A stretch of 10,374 nt of DNA from Acidobacteriota bacterium (GTDB taxonomy: Bacteria > Acidobacteriota > Terriglobia > Terriglobales > Acidobacteriaceae), in contig JANXQR010000068.1 of assembly GCA_025353435.1 (NCBI GenBank), positions 1-10,374 of the forward strand. The letters run 5' to 3'. A program made the position numbers and the translations under genes. The notes beneath the pieces are model-generated. The model was not told where the DNA came from and did no database searches. It was given only the letters and a program-made list of their open reading frames with translations. This document shows positions 1-6,529 of this stretch, piece after piece (the first letter of the stretch is position 1; every line of letters begins with the position of its first letter).

Positions 1-112
1 TCATCGCCGCTGCGGTCAGTACTTCGCCTGTCGTTGAGGCCAGCACGATGGCCGCAATCATAGCAGCGGCAGCCCATGGGCCGGTCGCCCCGGTGGAAGA
101 TAATAGCGTCAA
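1..112 (-). CDS. EamA/DMT-family half-size transporter, second of a tandem pair (C-terminus beyond window)
   Basis: This is the N-terminal 37 codons of a gene that leaves the window at position 1. It begins at a TTG (112-110) whose last two bases are part of the TGA stop of the upstream transporter gene, giving a TTGA overlap. An AGGAG Shine-Dalgarno (121-125) lies 8 bases ahead. The reading frame is open to the edge and encodes a hydrophobic first membrane segment with the stretch IVLASTTGEVLTAAAM. This matches the spacing of APLGDTCLSRGM in the preceding gene: G-(D/E), then a small/hydrophobic run, then Met, as in transmembrane helix 1 of EamA/small-multidrug-type proteins. I infer a four-helix half transporter that pairs with its neighbour, as ArnE and ArnF do. 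An internal ATG at codon 17 is a possible but less likely start, because it has no ribosome site. Substrate unknown. Confidence 0.72.
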   Translation of the reverse strand, partial: MTLLSSTGATGPWAAAAMIAAIVLASTTGEVLTAAAM

Positions 113-573
113 CCGACACGCTCCTCTTCCGTCTCGCCAAGGACAAGAGAGCCGCCAACCCCATTAATTTGTCTTGTCGGTCGCTCAGTCAGAGAGGGTC
201 CATGAGCGACGAAGCCCACCCCGACCGTGATGAGCACGATCCCCGCCCACCTCTCGATTGAGATGGGCTCATGCAGCCAAAACTTCGAGAGCAGGGCGAC
301 GATGACATTGCCGAACGCGGTTGCGGGAAGTACAAACGTGAGGTCCGCCCAGGACAGCGCGGTCAGGTAGCTTGCGAAAAAGCCGATCAACAGCGCGATA
401 CCGGCAGCGATCCACGGCGTAAAAACTGCGGCAACCAGCGACCCGGGGTGGGCCAGAGATACTGCGGGCAAGCGTGTCATTCCGCGAGACAGGCAAGTGT
501 CGCCGAGCGGTGCACAGAGAGCCACCAACCCAAGAATCATGTACTGTCGCGCGGTCAGTTTCGAATGCGCCAT
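109..573 (-). CDS. EamA/DMT-family half-size transporter, first of a tandem pair
   Basis: This 154-residue protein is small and very hydrophobic, with four predicted membrane helices. They lie roughly at residues 12-31 (around the GDTCLSRGM motif), 45-70 (LVAAVFTPWIAAGIALLIGF), 72-96 (TFVLPATAFGNVIVALLSKF) and 101-118 (GIVLITVGVGFVAHG). The E(P)-containing end of helix 3 and the G-rich helix 4 are typical of the drug/metabolite transporter superfamily, in which half-size proteins work as dimers. The start chosen is ATG at 573 (MAHSKL), with GAAGGA 12 bases upstream. An in-frame ATG at 597 would add 8 residues, but it sits at the end of the terminator T-tract. The C-terminal 35 residues are polar and carry the ribosome site of the next gene. 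The neighbours suggest a role in moving a lipid or lipid-linked compound, but the substrate cannot be read from sequence. Confidence 0.83.
   Translation of the reverse strand: MAHSKLTARQYMILGLVALCAPLGDTCLSRGMTRLPAVSLAHPGSLVAAVFTPWIAAGIALLIGFFASYLTALSWADLTFVLPATAFGNVIVALLSKFWLHEPISIERWAGIVLITVGVGFVAHGPSLTERPTRQINGVGGSLVLGETEEERVG
121..125 (-). promoter_or_regulatory. Shine-Dalgarno deciding the TTG start of the second EamA gene
   Basis: Read on the minus strand this is AGGAG within GGAAGAGGAG, 8 bases before a TTG codon that overlaps the stop of the preceding gene. It lies inside the last codons of that gene, the usual layout for translational coupling. It is the main reason for preferring TTG over the later internal ATG. 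Confidence 0.6.
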
Positions 574-598
574 CAGCGGGTGCAGTCCTTCGATCATG

Positions 599-634
599 AA
601 AAATGAAAGAGGGCGGACGCATCGCGCCGCCCTC
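599..634 (-). terminator. Rho-independent terminator downstream of hpnJ
   Basis: On the minus strand GAGGGCGG (634-627) pairs perfectly with CCGCCCTC (616-609) across a 10-base loop. It is followed directly by TTTCATTTTT (608-599). An 8-bp GC-rich stem plus a T-rich tail is the classic intrinsic terminator form. It ends the hpnJ transcript, yet leaves only about 25 bases before the start of the EamA gene, so it may be a partial terminator or attenuator. Confidence 0.68.
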
Positions 635-657
635 GATTTGGATCAAACAACTCGCAA

Positions 658-2130
658 CTAAGCGCCGGCTCCCACAGTTGCCGGCGGGTCAGCCTGGCGG
701 CTACGCTTTTGCTTGACAGCCCGGTTTCGTTCCGCGCGAAGCTTCATGAACGCCTTTGCTTCAACGTACAAACGGGGAACGTCGCGATTGATGACGGCTT
801 TCCACACCACACGGAACGCCGCCTTGGGGCGGAAATAATACTCGTCGTAGAAGCGATGAACCATCTCCATCACGTAATCCGTCGGAAGGCCTGGATACTC
901 GATGTGCGCCATCTGGTGGCCGCCGCCGTCTTCCATTTTTTCGTTCGTGATGAAGCCGTTGGCCTTGGCATAGTCGTAAAACTCAGTGCCCGGATATGCG
1001 TGAGCAATCGATACCTGGATCGTCTCGCAGTCCAGCGTCTTTGCGAAGTTGATGGTGTTGCGAATCGATTCCTTCGTCTCGCCAGGAAGGCCAAGAATGA
1101 AGTCGCCGTGAACCACCAGGCCGAGGTCGTTGCAGTCCTTAGCAAAGGCTCGCGCACGCTCAACAGTGGCGCCTTTCTTGATGTTCTTGAGGATTTGCGG
1201 ATCGCCCGACTCGAACCCAACGATCAGGAGCCTGCAGCCCGCATCCTTCATCGCCTTCAACGTGTCGCGGTCAGTAGTAACGCGCGAAGTGCAACTCCAG
1301 GTCAGGCCCAGTGGCTTTAACTTCTCGCACAACTCAATGGTGCGCACTTTCTGAATGTTGAAGGTATCGTCGTCGAAGAAGAACTCTTTCACCTCGGGGA
1401 AGTTCGCCTTCGCCCACTTCAATTCGGCGGCTACGTCGTCTGTAGAGCGCTTGCGCCATGCATGTCCGCTGAGCGTCTGCGGCCATAGGCAGAAGGTGCA
1501 CTGTGCCGGGCAGCCGCGCGTGGAATACAGCGCGATGTAGGGATGCAGCAGGAATGGCACGTTATAGCGCGTCACGTCCATGTCGCGCTTGTAGATTTTC
1601 GTGGCCCAAGGCATCGCATCCAGGTCTTCCGCCTGCGGCCGATCGGGGTTGTGGACGATCTTGCCATCCAGCTTGTAGCTGATGCCGAGGATCTCATTCA
1701 GCGGCTTGCCCTGAGCAAACTCAACGACGGAATAGTCGAACTCGCGACGGCAGATGAAGTCGAGCGCGGAGCATTCGTTCAGCGCGCGATCCGGCGATGT
1801 TGTTACCGGCGGTCCCACGAACGCAATACGGATGGAGGGATTCGCAGCCTTGATCGCTTCAGCCAGGCGCTGATCTCCCTCCCAGCCCACTGTCGAGGTG
1901 AACAGCACAAGGAACTCGTAGTCCTTGCAGATATTGATCGTCTCTGCAGCCGAAACGTGATGCGGGGGCGCATCAAGCAAACGCGAGCCCTCCAGCATGC
2001 CGGCGGGGTAGGCCAGCCAAACCGGGTACCAGTACGACTCAATCTCGCGCGTTGCCGGCCAGCGCGAGCTCGCGCCACCGTCGAAATTCTCGAACGAGGG
2101 AGGGTTCAGAAGCAGCGTCTTCAAAGGCAT
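658..2130 (-). CDS. hpnJ: Hopanoid biosynthesis radical SAM protein HpnJ
   Basis: This 490-residue protein closely matches the HpnJ family as I know it. It starts MPLKTLLLNPPSFENFDGG and contains EFDYSVVEFAQGKPLNEILG. HpnJ is a B12-binding-domain-type radical SAM enzyme. In Burkholderia it is required, after HpnI and HpnK, to turn the glucosamine head group of bacteriohopanetetrol into the cyclitol ether. Residues 1-150 form the B12-like N-terminal domain, in which I see no DxHxxG cobalamin motif. The radical SAM cluster motif CPAQCTFC has Cys 207, 211 and 214 and is followed by LWPQTLSGH, a family hallmark. Further core motifs are EFFFDDDTF, LIVGFESGD and GDFILGLPGET. The start at 2130 fits the family N-terminus and has AAAGAG 6 bases upstream; ATGs at 2136 and 2145 would add 2 or 5 residues. 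The gene follows the TolC gene by about 60 bases on the same strand and ends just before a terminator. hpnI and hpnK are not in the window. Confidence 0.93.
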   Translation of the reverse strand: MPLKTLLLNPPSFENFDGGASSRWPATREIESYWYPVWLAYPAGMLEGSRLLDAPPHHVSAAETINICKDYEFLVLFTSTVGWEGDQRLAEAIKAANPSIRIAFVGPPVTTSPDRALNECSALDFICRREFDYSVVEFAQGKPLNEILGISYKLDGKIVHNPDRPQAEDLDAMPWATKIYKRDMDVTRYNVPFLLHPYIALYSTRGCPAQCTFCLWPQTLSGHAWRKRSTDDVAAELKWAKANFPEVKEFFFDDDTFNIQKVRTIELCEKLKPLGLTWSCTSRVTTDRDTLKAMKDAGCRLLIVGFESGDPQILKNIKKGATVERARAFAKDCNDLGLVVHGDFILGLPGETKESIRNTINFAKTLDCETIQVSIAHAYPGTEFYDYAKANGFITNEKMEDGGGHQMAHIEYPGLPTDYVMEMVHRFYDEYYFRPKAAFRVVWKAVINRDVPRLYVEAKAFMKLRAERNRAVKQKRSRQADPPATVGAGA

Positions 2131-2190
2131 AGGCATCTCTTTCATCTTAACATTGGGGCGGTTTTTCCTGACTCAATTCGGCTAACCTGT

Positions 2191-3546
2191 TTACTTTGTG
2201 TGCAACTCGTTCAGCCAGTCTTCCATGTGGCCAAGCGAGCGCAGCAACTCCAGGCGCGTCTTTGTTAAACCAAGCTCTGCCTCCTGGGCGTCGGCATATT
2301 TCTGGCGCTCGTCGATCTGCGCCAATTGCGCCGCCTTGGGCGAAAGTTGCCCCGGGCTACCAATCGCCGCTCCGCCGCCATTGCCATTTTCAAGCTCAGT
2401 TTGCACGGTCTTCAACTGGTCGGCGGAGATTTGCTGCTTCAGTCCGGCAATCTCCGCCTGCGCTTCAAGTTCCCGCAACGCGCCCGTAAGCTCTGCCACC
2501 TGAACATCATTTTGTCGCTCGGCCTGCTCGGCCTCCACGGTCGCGCGAAGGGCCTCGGCCGCGGATTCATGTCCCTTGGCCCGATGCCCCAGGTCGAACA
2601 GCGGCACCTGAACGGCAAACCCGGAACTAAAGTTGTTCGCCGGCAACGGGTGCGCGAAATAGAAGTTCACATTATTAAGCAGCGTGGTGTTTCGGTTGTA
2701 CTGGGCATAGAAGCTCATTTGCGGAAAGTAATTGGTTGCCTCGTCGCCTTTTGCCAAGCGTTGCTTTGAGAGCGCAACAAAGCGCGCCGACTCGGTTCCG
2801 GCGACAACGCGAGGCTTGTCGGCTCCATGCACTTGTGGAATCTCCGGAATGCTCACACGGTCGGGTGAGATGGATCCCGTTGGCAATCCTGTGAGCACGG
2901 CAAGTTGTTTCGACAGCGTGCCTTCCCGAGTCTCCAGGTGCAATCGTGCGAGTCTCAGATTTGCCGCTGTCAATTTCGCCTGCAACAACTCGCTCAGCGG
3001 GTCCACGCCCGCTTCGGCACGTTGCTGCTCAATCTCTACAAGACGCGCGGCCAGGGTGTCCTGCTGGCGGGCCGCGTCCAACTCGCGATCCACGGTATCA
3101 AGTTCGATGTAGGCGGTCGAAGCCTCCAGCGCTGCCTGTTCGCGCGCATTCTTCAGGCTCGAGAGTGACGCGTGCAGTCCGGCGCGAGACGCATCGATGT
3201 AGTACTTCTGAGGAATACTGAAAACCAGCGATTGAATTGTGGCGCTCCAGATTGAGGGTGGCGAGCCCGTGAAGCCCTCCTCTGGAAATGCCGGAATCCC
3301 GGTACTGAATGATAGCGATGGGATCAGCACATCTTTGCTCTCGGCGAGCACCGCCTGCGACTTGGCGACATTTGCCTGCGCGATCTTTACGTCGCTGCTG
3401 TTGCGCTGTGCCAGATCGACAACCGTGGCCAGAGACACCTGCGCAGTCAGCATGGCGGGAGCAATCAGCATGGCCCCGCCCATCAACAAACGCATGGCGA
3501 AAATTCGTGAATGGCAGTTTCTAATCAACCTTCTGTGTCCAGTCAA
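2191..3546 (-). CDS. TolC-family outer-membrane efflux channel protein
   Basis: This 451-residue protein is a normal-length member of the TolC/OEP family, whose trimers form the outer-membrane exit duct for efflux or type I secretion. A hydrophobic signal segment (about residues 19-35, ending MLTA before QVS) is followed by two repeats. The first (about 37-220) has VVDLAQRNSSDVKIA, the Ala/Glu-rich helix AREQAALEASTAYIEL and the loop EAGVDPLSELLQAKL. The second (about 245-445) has the parallel FVALSKQRLAKGDEATNYFP and FAVQVPLFDLGHRAKGHES. There is no lipobox Cys. The start is a TTG at 3546 overlapping the TPR gene stop (TTGA), with AGGA 9 bases upstream. ATG at 3495 is the alternative and gives a shorter signal peptide. 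A Gly-rich insert (about 379-390, GNGGGAAIGSPGQ) interrupts the last helical region. It is cotranscribed with the adaptor and TPR genes. Confidence 0.92.
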   Translation of the reverse strand: MTGHRRLIRNCHSRIFAMRLLMGGAMLIAPAMLTAQVSLATVVDLAQRNSSDVKIAQANVAKSQAVLAESKDVLIPSLSFSTGIPAFPEEGFTGSPPSIWSATIQSLVFSIPQKYYIDASRAGLHASLSSLKNAREQAALEASTAYIELDTVDRELDAARQQDTLAARLVEIEQQRAEAGVDPLSELLQAKLTAANLRLARLHLETREGTLSKQLAVLTGLPTGSISPDRVSIPEIPQVHGADKPRVVAGTESARFVALSKQRLAKGDEATNYFPQMSFYAQYNRNTTLLNNVNFYFAHPLPANNFSSGFAVQVPLFDLGHRAKGHESAAEALRATVEAEQAERQNDVQVAELTGALRELEAQAEIAGLKQQISADQLKTVQTELENGNGGGAAIGSPGQLSPKAAQLAQIDERQKYADAQEAELGLTKTRLELLRSLGHMEDWLNELHTK

Positions 3547-4559
3547 AACTTCAATTCCTGCGCAGGCTTGTATTCATTGGCCATTGCCAGCGCCGCCGCG
3601 CGCTCATCTCGGGCGCCCGTTTTGTCGCCCGATTGCGCCTTGAGCCGCGCCATCCACACGTGGGCTTCAAATGCCGGCGCTTCTTCCGTGCCGTTTGGCG
3701 CTGCCAGATACATCTGCAGCATTTTCTGCGCCAGCACCGGATTCCGATTGGCCTTCACCAACACTGATGCTCCGTTGAAGAACGCCACACTCGAATGCCG
3801 GTCTCGTTCTGCAGCAGACATGCCGCTCTGGATCGCGCTCTCCAACTCGTCCCAGCGCTTATACTTACGGAAGAAGCTCGCCAGCTTCATCCATTGAGAC
3901 GCAGGATGAGGGCTGGCGGTAATCGCCTGGCGCAATTCCCGTTCGGCCGTTCCAGGGTCGTGATTTTGCTGGGCAATCGCAGCGCGCAACTCGTGCGCTC
4001 GCACTGGATCTACGTGATCCAGCTTGGCCGCGATGGCGGCTGCCTTGTCCGTTCCACCACCTACCACTCCCGGAGCCTCGCTGTAGAACTCACCCAGATC
4101 CGCTAACGCCTCCGCGTTGTGTGCATCGAGTTCCGCCGCTTTCTCGAACTCGGCGCGCGTCTTTTTCGCCAGCCCATATGCGCTCGTGAACGACGCCTTG
4201 TCTGCCATCTCGCCCAGCGCGCGGCCCAGCCAAAGGTGGTCCATTGAGTTCTGCTCGTCCAGTTTCACGGCTTGCTCGCACTCGCTTGCCGCCGCGTCCC
4301 ACCGCTCGAGCGTATAAAGAACACGGCACCGGAGATTGTGCGCCTGCGCTGATCCTGCTTCGTTCGGCGGAAGCGATTGCAGCACCGCAAGTGCCTTGTC
4401 TGCCTGGCCTGCCTGCAACGCAGCATTCACTTCGGCTAAACCGCTTTGCTCCGCCCATGCAGGAGTGACAGCGGCCATAGCAAGGCTCAACGCTGCCGCA
4501 CTCAGCGCAAATTTCGATCTTCCAAACATCTCGCGAAACGAGACGGCGAGCCCACTCAC
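3543..4559 (-). CDS. Secreted tetratricopeptide-repeat protein
   Basis: This 338-residue protein has an N-terminal signal peptide (hydrophobic run FALSAAALSLAMAAVTPAWA, cleavage likely after AWA). About six TPR-like helical hairpins follow, for example ALQAGQADKALAVLQSL, VLYTLERWDAAASECEQAV, FEKAAELDAHNAEALADLG and GTAERELRQAITASPHPA. The motif APGVVGGGTDKA between repeats is common in bacterial TPR proteins of this kind. TPRs bind other proteins, so a periplasmic scaffold or assembly factor for the flanking adaptor and TolC is a reasonable inference. The GTG start at 4559 overlaps the adaptor stop (GTGA) and has AAGG 7 bases ahead. ATG at 4529 is an alternative giving a more ordinary signal peptide but has no ribosome site. 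Sure of the repeat class, unsure of function. Confidence 0.86.
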   Translation of the reverse strand: MSGLAVSFREMFGRSKFALSAAALSLAMAAVTPAWAEQSGLAEVNAALQAGQADKALAVLQSLPPNEAGSAQAHNLRCRVLYTLERWDAAASECEQAVKLDEQNSMDHLWLGRALGEMADKASFTSAYGLAKKTRAEFEKAAELDAHNAEALADLGEFYSEAPGVVGGGTDKAAAIAAKLDHVDPVRAHELRAAIAQQNHDPGTAERELRQAITASPHPASQWMKLASFFRKYKRWDELESAIQSGMSAAERDRHSSVAFFNGASVLVKANRNPVLAQKMLQMYLAAPNGTEEAPAFEAHVWMARLKAQSGDKTGARDERAAALAMANEYKPAQELKF

Positions 4560-5794
4560 GGAATCACCTTGATGGGCATGTTTTCCTGCAAAGGCTGTCC
4601 ACTGGTGGCCCCGGTTGCAACCCAATCCCCGGTATTCAACCCAGAGAGAATGGCCACCTGGTTAAGGTTCATGCTTCCGTATGTGACCGGGGTGCGGTGC
4701 AGTTGATCGCCGATCACTCGAAATACAAACGGCTTGCCGTTCTCCACGTGCAGTGCCTCTCGCGGAATGGTCAGCGCATTGTTTTCGCTTGCCGTCGTCA
4801 CGGTTACGGTAACGTTTGTGTCGGGAAGCAACTGGCCGTCATCGTCATCGACCTTGACAAGCACTTCGCCCACATTTCGCGTTCCATGTTCGGTCACAGT
4901 TACGGGCACCCGCTCAATACGCCCATGCCAGACTTTCCCTGGCTTTGCATCCCACTTGATCAGGATGGGCTGATCCACCGCGAGAATTCCGATCTCGGGT
5001 TCGTCAAAGTACGCCCGTACCCTTTCGTGGTGCAGATCAGCCATCTGCAAAAGCAGCTTGCCCTCTTCAACAAAATCCGTGGCCTTCACATTGAGGTTGT
5101 AAACCGTTCCGGCGATCGGGGCTCGCACCGTGGTCTTCGACTCAATATCGTGCGCTGCCGCCAGATTGGCTTCGGCGTCACTGAGAGCTGCTTCGGCGCG
5201 TGCTACCTCCGCGGGCGAATAGCGGTTCTTGGCGCTGACCTGCGATGCGTCAACCGAAGCGCTGGCGGAGTCAAGCCGTTGTTTTGCGGCAGCTACCTCA
5301 CTCGTCGAAGCCGCTCCCGTGGCGTTCAGCTTGGTCAGGGCATTCAGGTCCCGCTGTGCCTGGTCGCGATCGATGCGAGTGCGAGTCATATCCGCAGCCG
5401 AGGCCTGTTGTTGCTCCAGCGTTCCGTTATGCGTTATTGCATCAAGCGCGGCCTGGGCCGTCTTCACGCCGCTCTCGGCTGTCGCCACCCGTGCACGCGC
5501 TTGAAGATCGTCCATCACCAGCAGGAGTTTGCCCGCCGCCACCTTGTCGCCAGCCTGAACTTTTACGGTTTTCACGGTCGTCGCCAGAGGGCTGTGAACC
5601 TGGATGTCTTCTTCAGGTTCAACGCGGCCATTTGTGCTTACCGTGCTCTCCAATGACTGCCGTGTCACCTGAACGGCGCGCACCTGTAGCCGCTCCCGCG
5701 TGAGGGACCGTACCGACAAAAATACCAGCACCAAAACCACGGCGGCGCCAAGCCACACCCAGCGCCAGTTAAGTTCTTTGCTCTCTTTCGCCAT
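4556..5794 (-). CDS. HlyD/RND-type periplasmic adaptor subunit (membrane fusion protein)
   Basis: This 412-residue adaptor connects an inner-membrane pump to a TolC-type channel. A single N-terminal membrane anchor covers about residues 11-29 (WVWLGAAVVLVLVFLSV). The first lipoyl half is at about 65-95 (HSPLATTVKTVKVQAGDKVA). A long alpha-helical hairpin rich in Ala, Gln and Glu spans about 96-220. The second lipoyl half follows (TTVRAPIAGTVYNLNVKATD), then a beta-barrel region (about 255-335) and a membrane-proximal domain with ALTIPREALHVENGKPFVF. The order and length are standard for MacA/AcrA-like adaptors. The ATG at 5794 is the first gene of the operon, with a promoter close upstream and only weak ribosome-site similarity. 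The expected partner (RND, MacB/ABC or MFS pump) is not seen in the window, so which pump it serves is open. Confidence 0.92.
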   Translation of the reverse strand: MAKESKELNWRWVWLGAAVVLVLVFLSVRSLTRERLQVRAVQVTRQSLESTVSTNGRVEPEEDIQVHSPLATTVKTVKVQAGDKVAAGKLLLVMDDLQARARVATAESGVKTAQAALDAITHNGTLEQQQASAADMTRTRIDRDQAQRDLNALTKLNATGAASTSEVAAAKQRLDSASASVDASQVSAKNRYSPAEVARAEAALSDAEANLAAAHDIESKTTVRAPIAGTVYNLNVKATDFVEEGKLLLQMADLHHERVRAYFDEPEIGILAVDQPILIKWDAKPGKVWHGRIERVPVTVTEHGTRNVGEVLVKVDDDDGQLLPDTNVTVTVTTASENNALTIPREALHVENGKPFVFRVIGDQLHRTPVTYGSMNLNQVAILSGLNTGDWVATGATSGQPLQENMPIKVIP

Positions 5795-5810
5795 TCTTGC
5801 AACCTGAGTC

Positions 5811-5838
5811 AGTATATCGGACGCAAAATCTCCCTCAA
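5811..5838 (-). promoter_or_regulatory. Predicted sigma-70-type promoter of the adaptor-TPR-TolC operon
   Basis: Read on the minus strand: a -35 element TTGAGG (5838-5833; 4 of 6 consensus bases), a 16-base spacer and a -10 element TATACT (5816-5811; 5 of 6). Transcription would begin near 5804, leaving a leader of only about 10 bases before the adaptor ATG at 5794. It lies in the 110-base divergent region shared with queF. Confidence 0.5.
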
Positions 5839-5892
5839 GGTCGCATTAATATGGGCAGGGGGCACCTGTTTCGCTCATTGGTTGCCGTTCTT

Positions 5893-5898
5893 TACAAT
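5893..5898 (+). promoter_or_regulatory. Candidate -10 element of queF
   Basis: TACAAT (5 of 6 consensus bases) ends 6 bases before the queF ATG at 5905, so normal spacing would put the transcription start at or next to the start codon. No convincing -35 hexamer lies 16-18 bases upstream (the sequence there is TTCGCT or close to it). Low to moderate support. Confidence 0.3.
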
Positions 5899-5904
5899 AG
5901 AGCT

Positions 5905-6297
5905 ATGGCAACAGAGCGGCGCTACACCGATGACCACGCCAAGGCTGGCCTCGATTTCGACTTCCCGCCTATTGAAACCTGGCAGAACCAGTTTCCCGGC
6001 TACGAAATCCTGATCGACGATCCCGAACTCACCTCCGTCTGCCCCAAAACCGGGCTACCCGACTTTGGCCTCCTCACCATCCGTTACATGCCTCGCGACA
6101 AGTGCCTCGAACTAAAATCTCTCAAGGAGTATCTATTCTGTTACCGCAACCTCGGCATTTTTCAGGAAAACATCGTCAACCAGGTGCTTGTAGACATCGT
6201 CAAGGCGACAGACCCTGTTTGGGCCGTGATCAAAGGCGTGTTTCGTCCTCGTGGCGGCATTGGCACCACGGTCGAAGCGCGTTGGCCCCGTCCATAG
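5905..6297 (+). CDS. queF: NADPH-dependent 7-cyano-7-deazaguanine reductase (preQ0 reductase)
   Basis: QueF reduces the nitrile of preQ0 to the aminomethyl group of preQ1, the last free-base step before insertion into tRNA in queuosine synthesis. The cytoplasmic product is 130 residues, the usual size of the short (unimodular, B. subtilis YkvM-like) subfamily. Seen in the sequence: the active-site motif SVCPKTGLPDFG with nucleophile Cys46 and catalytic Asp53; the QueF signature LELKSLKEYLFCYRN (about 68-82); FQENIVN (86-92), where many members have a His before the Glu; and a C-terminal VFRPRGGIGTTVEA. The start is ATG 5905 (MATERRYTDD), which matches the family. The same frame is open further upstream to 5797, but those residues do not resemble QueF. 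No other queuosine gene and no preQ1 riboswitch is visible. Confidence 0.95.
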   Translation: MATERRYTDDHAKAGLDFDFPPIETWQNQFPGYEILIDDPELTSVCPKTGLPDFGLLTIRYMPRDKCLELKSLKEYLFCYRNLGIFQENIVNQVLVDIVKATDPVWAVIKGVFRPRGGIGTTVEARWPRP

Positions 6298-6366
6298 TCG
6301 CTTCGCCTCAATTTTGATAGGTTTCGCCCGTTTGCAGCCATCAGCGGAGTTTCATTCGATTCTGTT

Positions 6367-6380
6367 GAACCTGCAGGTTC
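6367..6380. repeat. Perfect 14-base palindrome in the queF-SYLF spacer
   Basis: GAACCTGCAGGTTC is its own reverse complement over all 14 bases. It sits 70 bases after queF and 150 bases before the SYLF gene, within the 232-base spacer 6298-6529 that holds no gene. A symmetric site of this size is a good candidate for a dimeric repressor or activator. It resembles a GAAC-N-GTTC operator but with a 6-base rather than 4-base centre. Confidence 0.5.
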
Positions 6381-6397
6381 CCTTTCGCGCGTGTCTG

Positions 6398-6425
6398 AGC
6401 CTCATGCATTAGGCTGACCATGAGG
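6398..6425. repeat. Overlapping inverted repeats upstream of the SYLF gene
   Basis: AGCCT (6398-6402) pairs with AGGCT (6411-6415) around a central ATGCAT, giving an 18-base near-palindrome with one mismatched pair. CCTCATG (6400-6406) can instead pair with CATGAGG (6419-6425). The two structures exclude each other. They could be operator sites, or alternative folds in a leader if transcription starts upstream. Confidence 0.35.
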
Positions 6426-6529
6426 GTTTCAAGGCCGGTTCCCCACGGGAATTCGACACGCGACTTCTGCGTTTTCATCGCGTCTGAACAAGCAATAACC
6501 CCCGCCAAGCGCGGGTAGAGGATGGTCCA

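Noticed and set aside
271..606. Plus-strand open frame opposite the EamA gene
   Set aside because: Highly charged and Cys/Gln-rich translation, antisense to a clear four-helix membrane protein.
709..1320. Plus-strand open frame (203 codons) within hpnJ
   Set aside because: Shadow of the hpnJ reading frame; no domain recognised.
1543..2268. Plus-strand open frame (241 codons) opposite hpnJ and the end of the TolC gene
   Set aside because: It is antisense to two confidently identified genes, has an implausible composition and shows no ribosome site or family resemblance.
4697..5656. Long plus-strand open frame (319 codons) opposite the adaptor gene
   Set aside because: It lies entirely within the well-supported adaptor gene; its translation is Cys/His/Arg-rich with no recognisable domain, as expected for an antisense shadow in GC-rich DNA.
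5839..5904. preQ1 riboswitch ahead of queF
   Set aside because: There is no room for the small pseudoknot aptamer with its A-rich tail, and no matching motif was seen.
6367..6380. LexA box of the GAAC-N4-GTTC type
   Set aside because: The half-sites match but the centre is 6 bases rather than 4, and the flanking gene is not an SOS gene; kept only as an unassigned palindrome.
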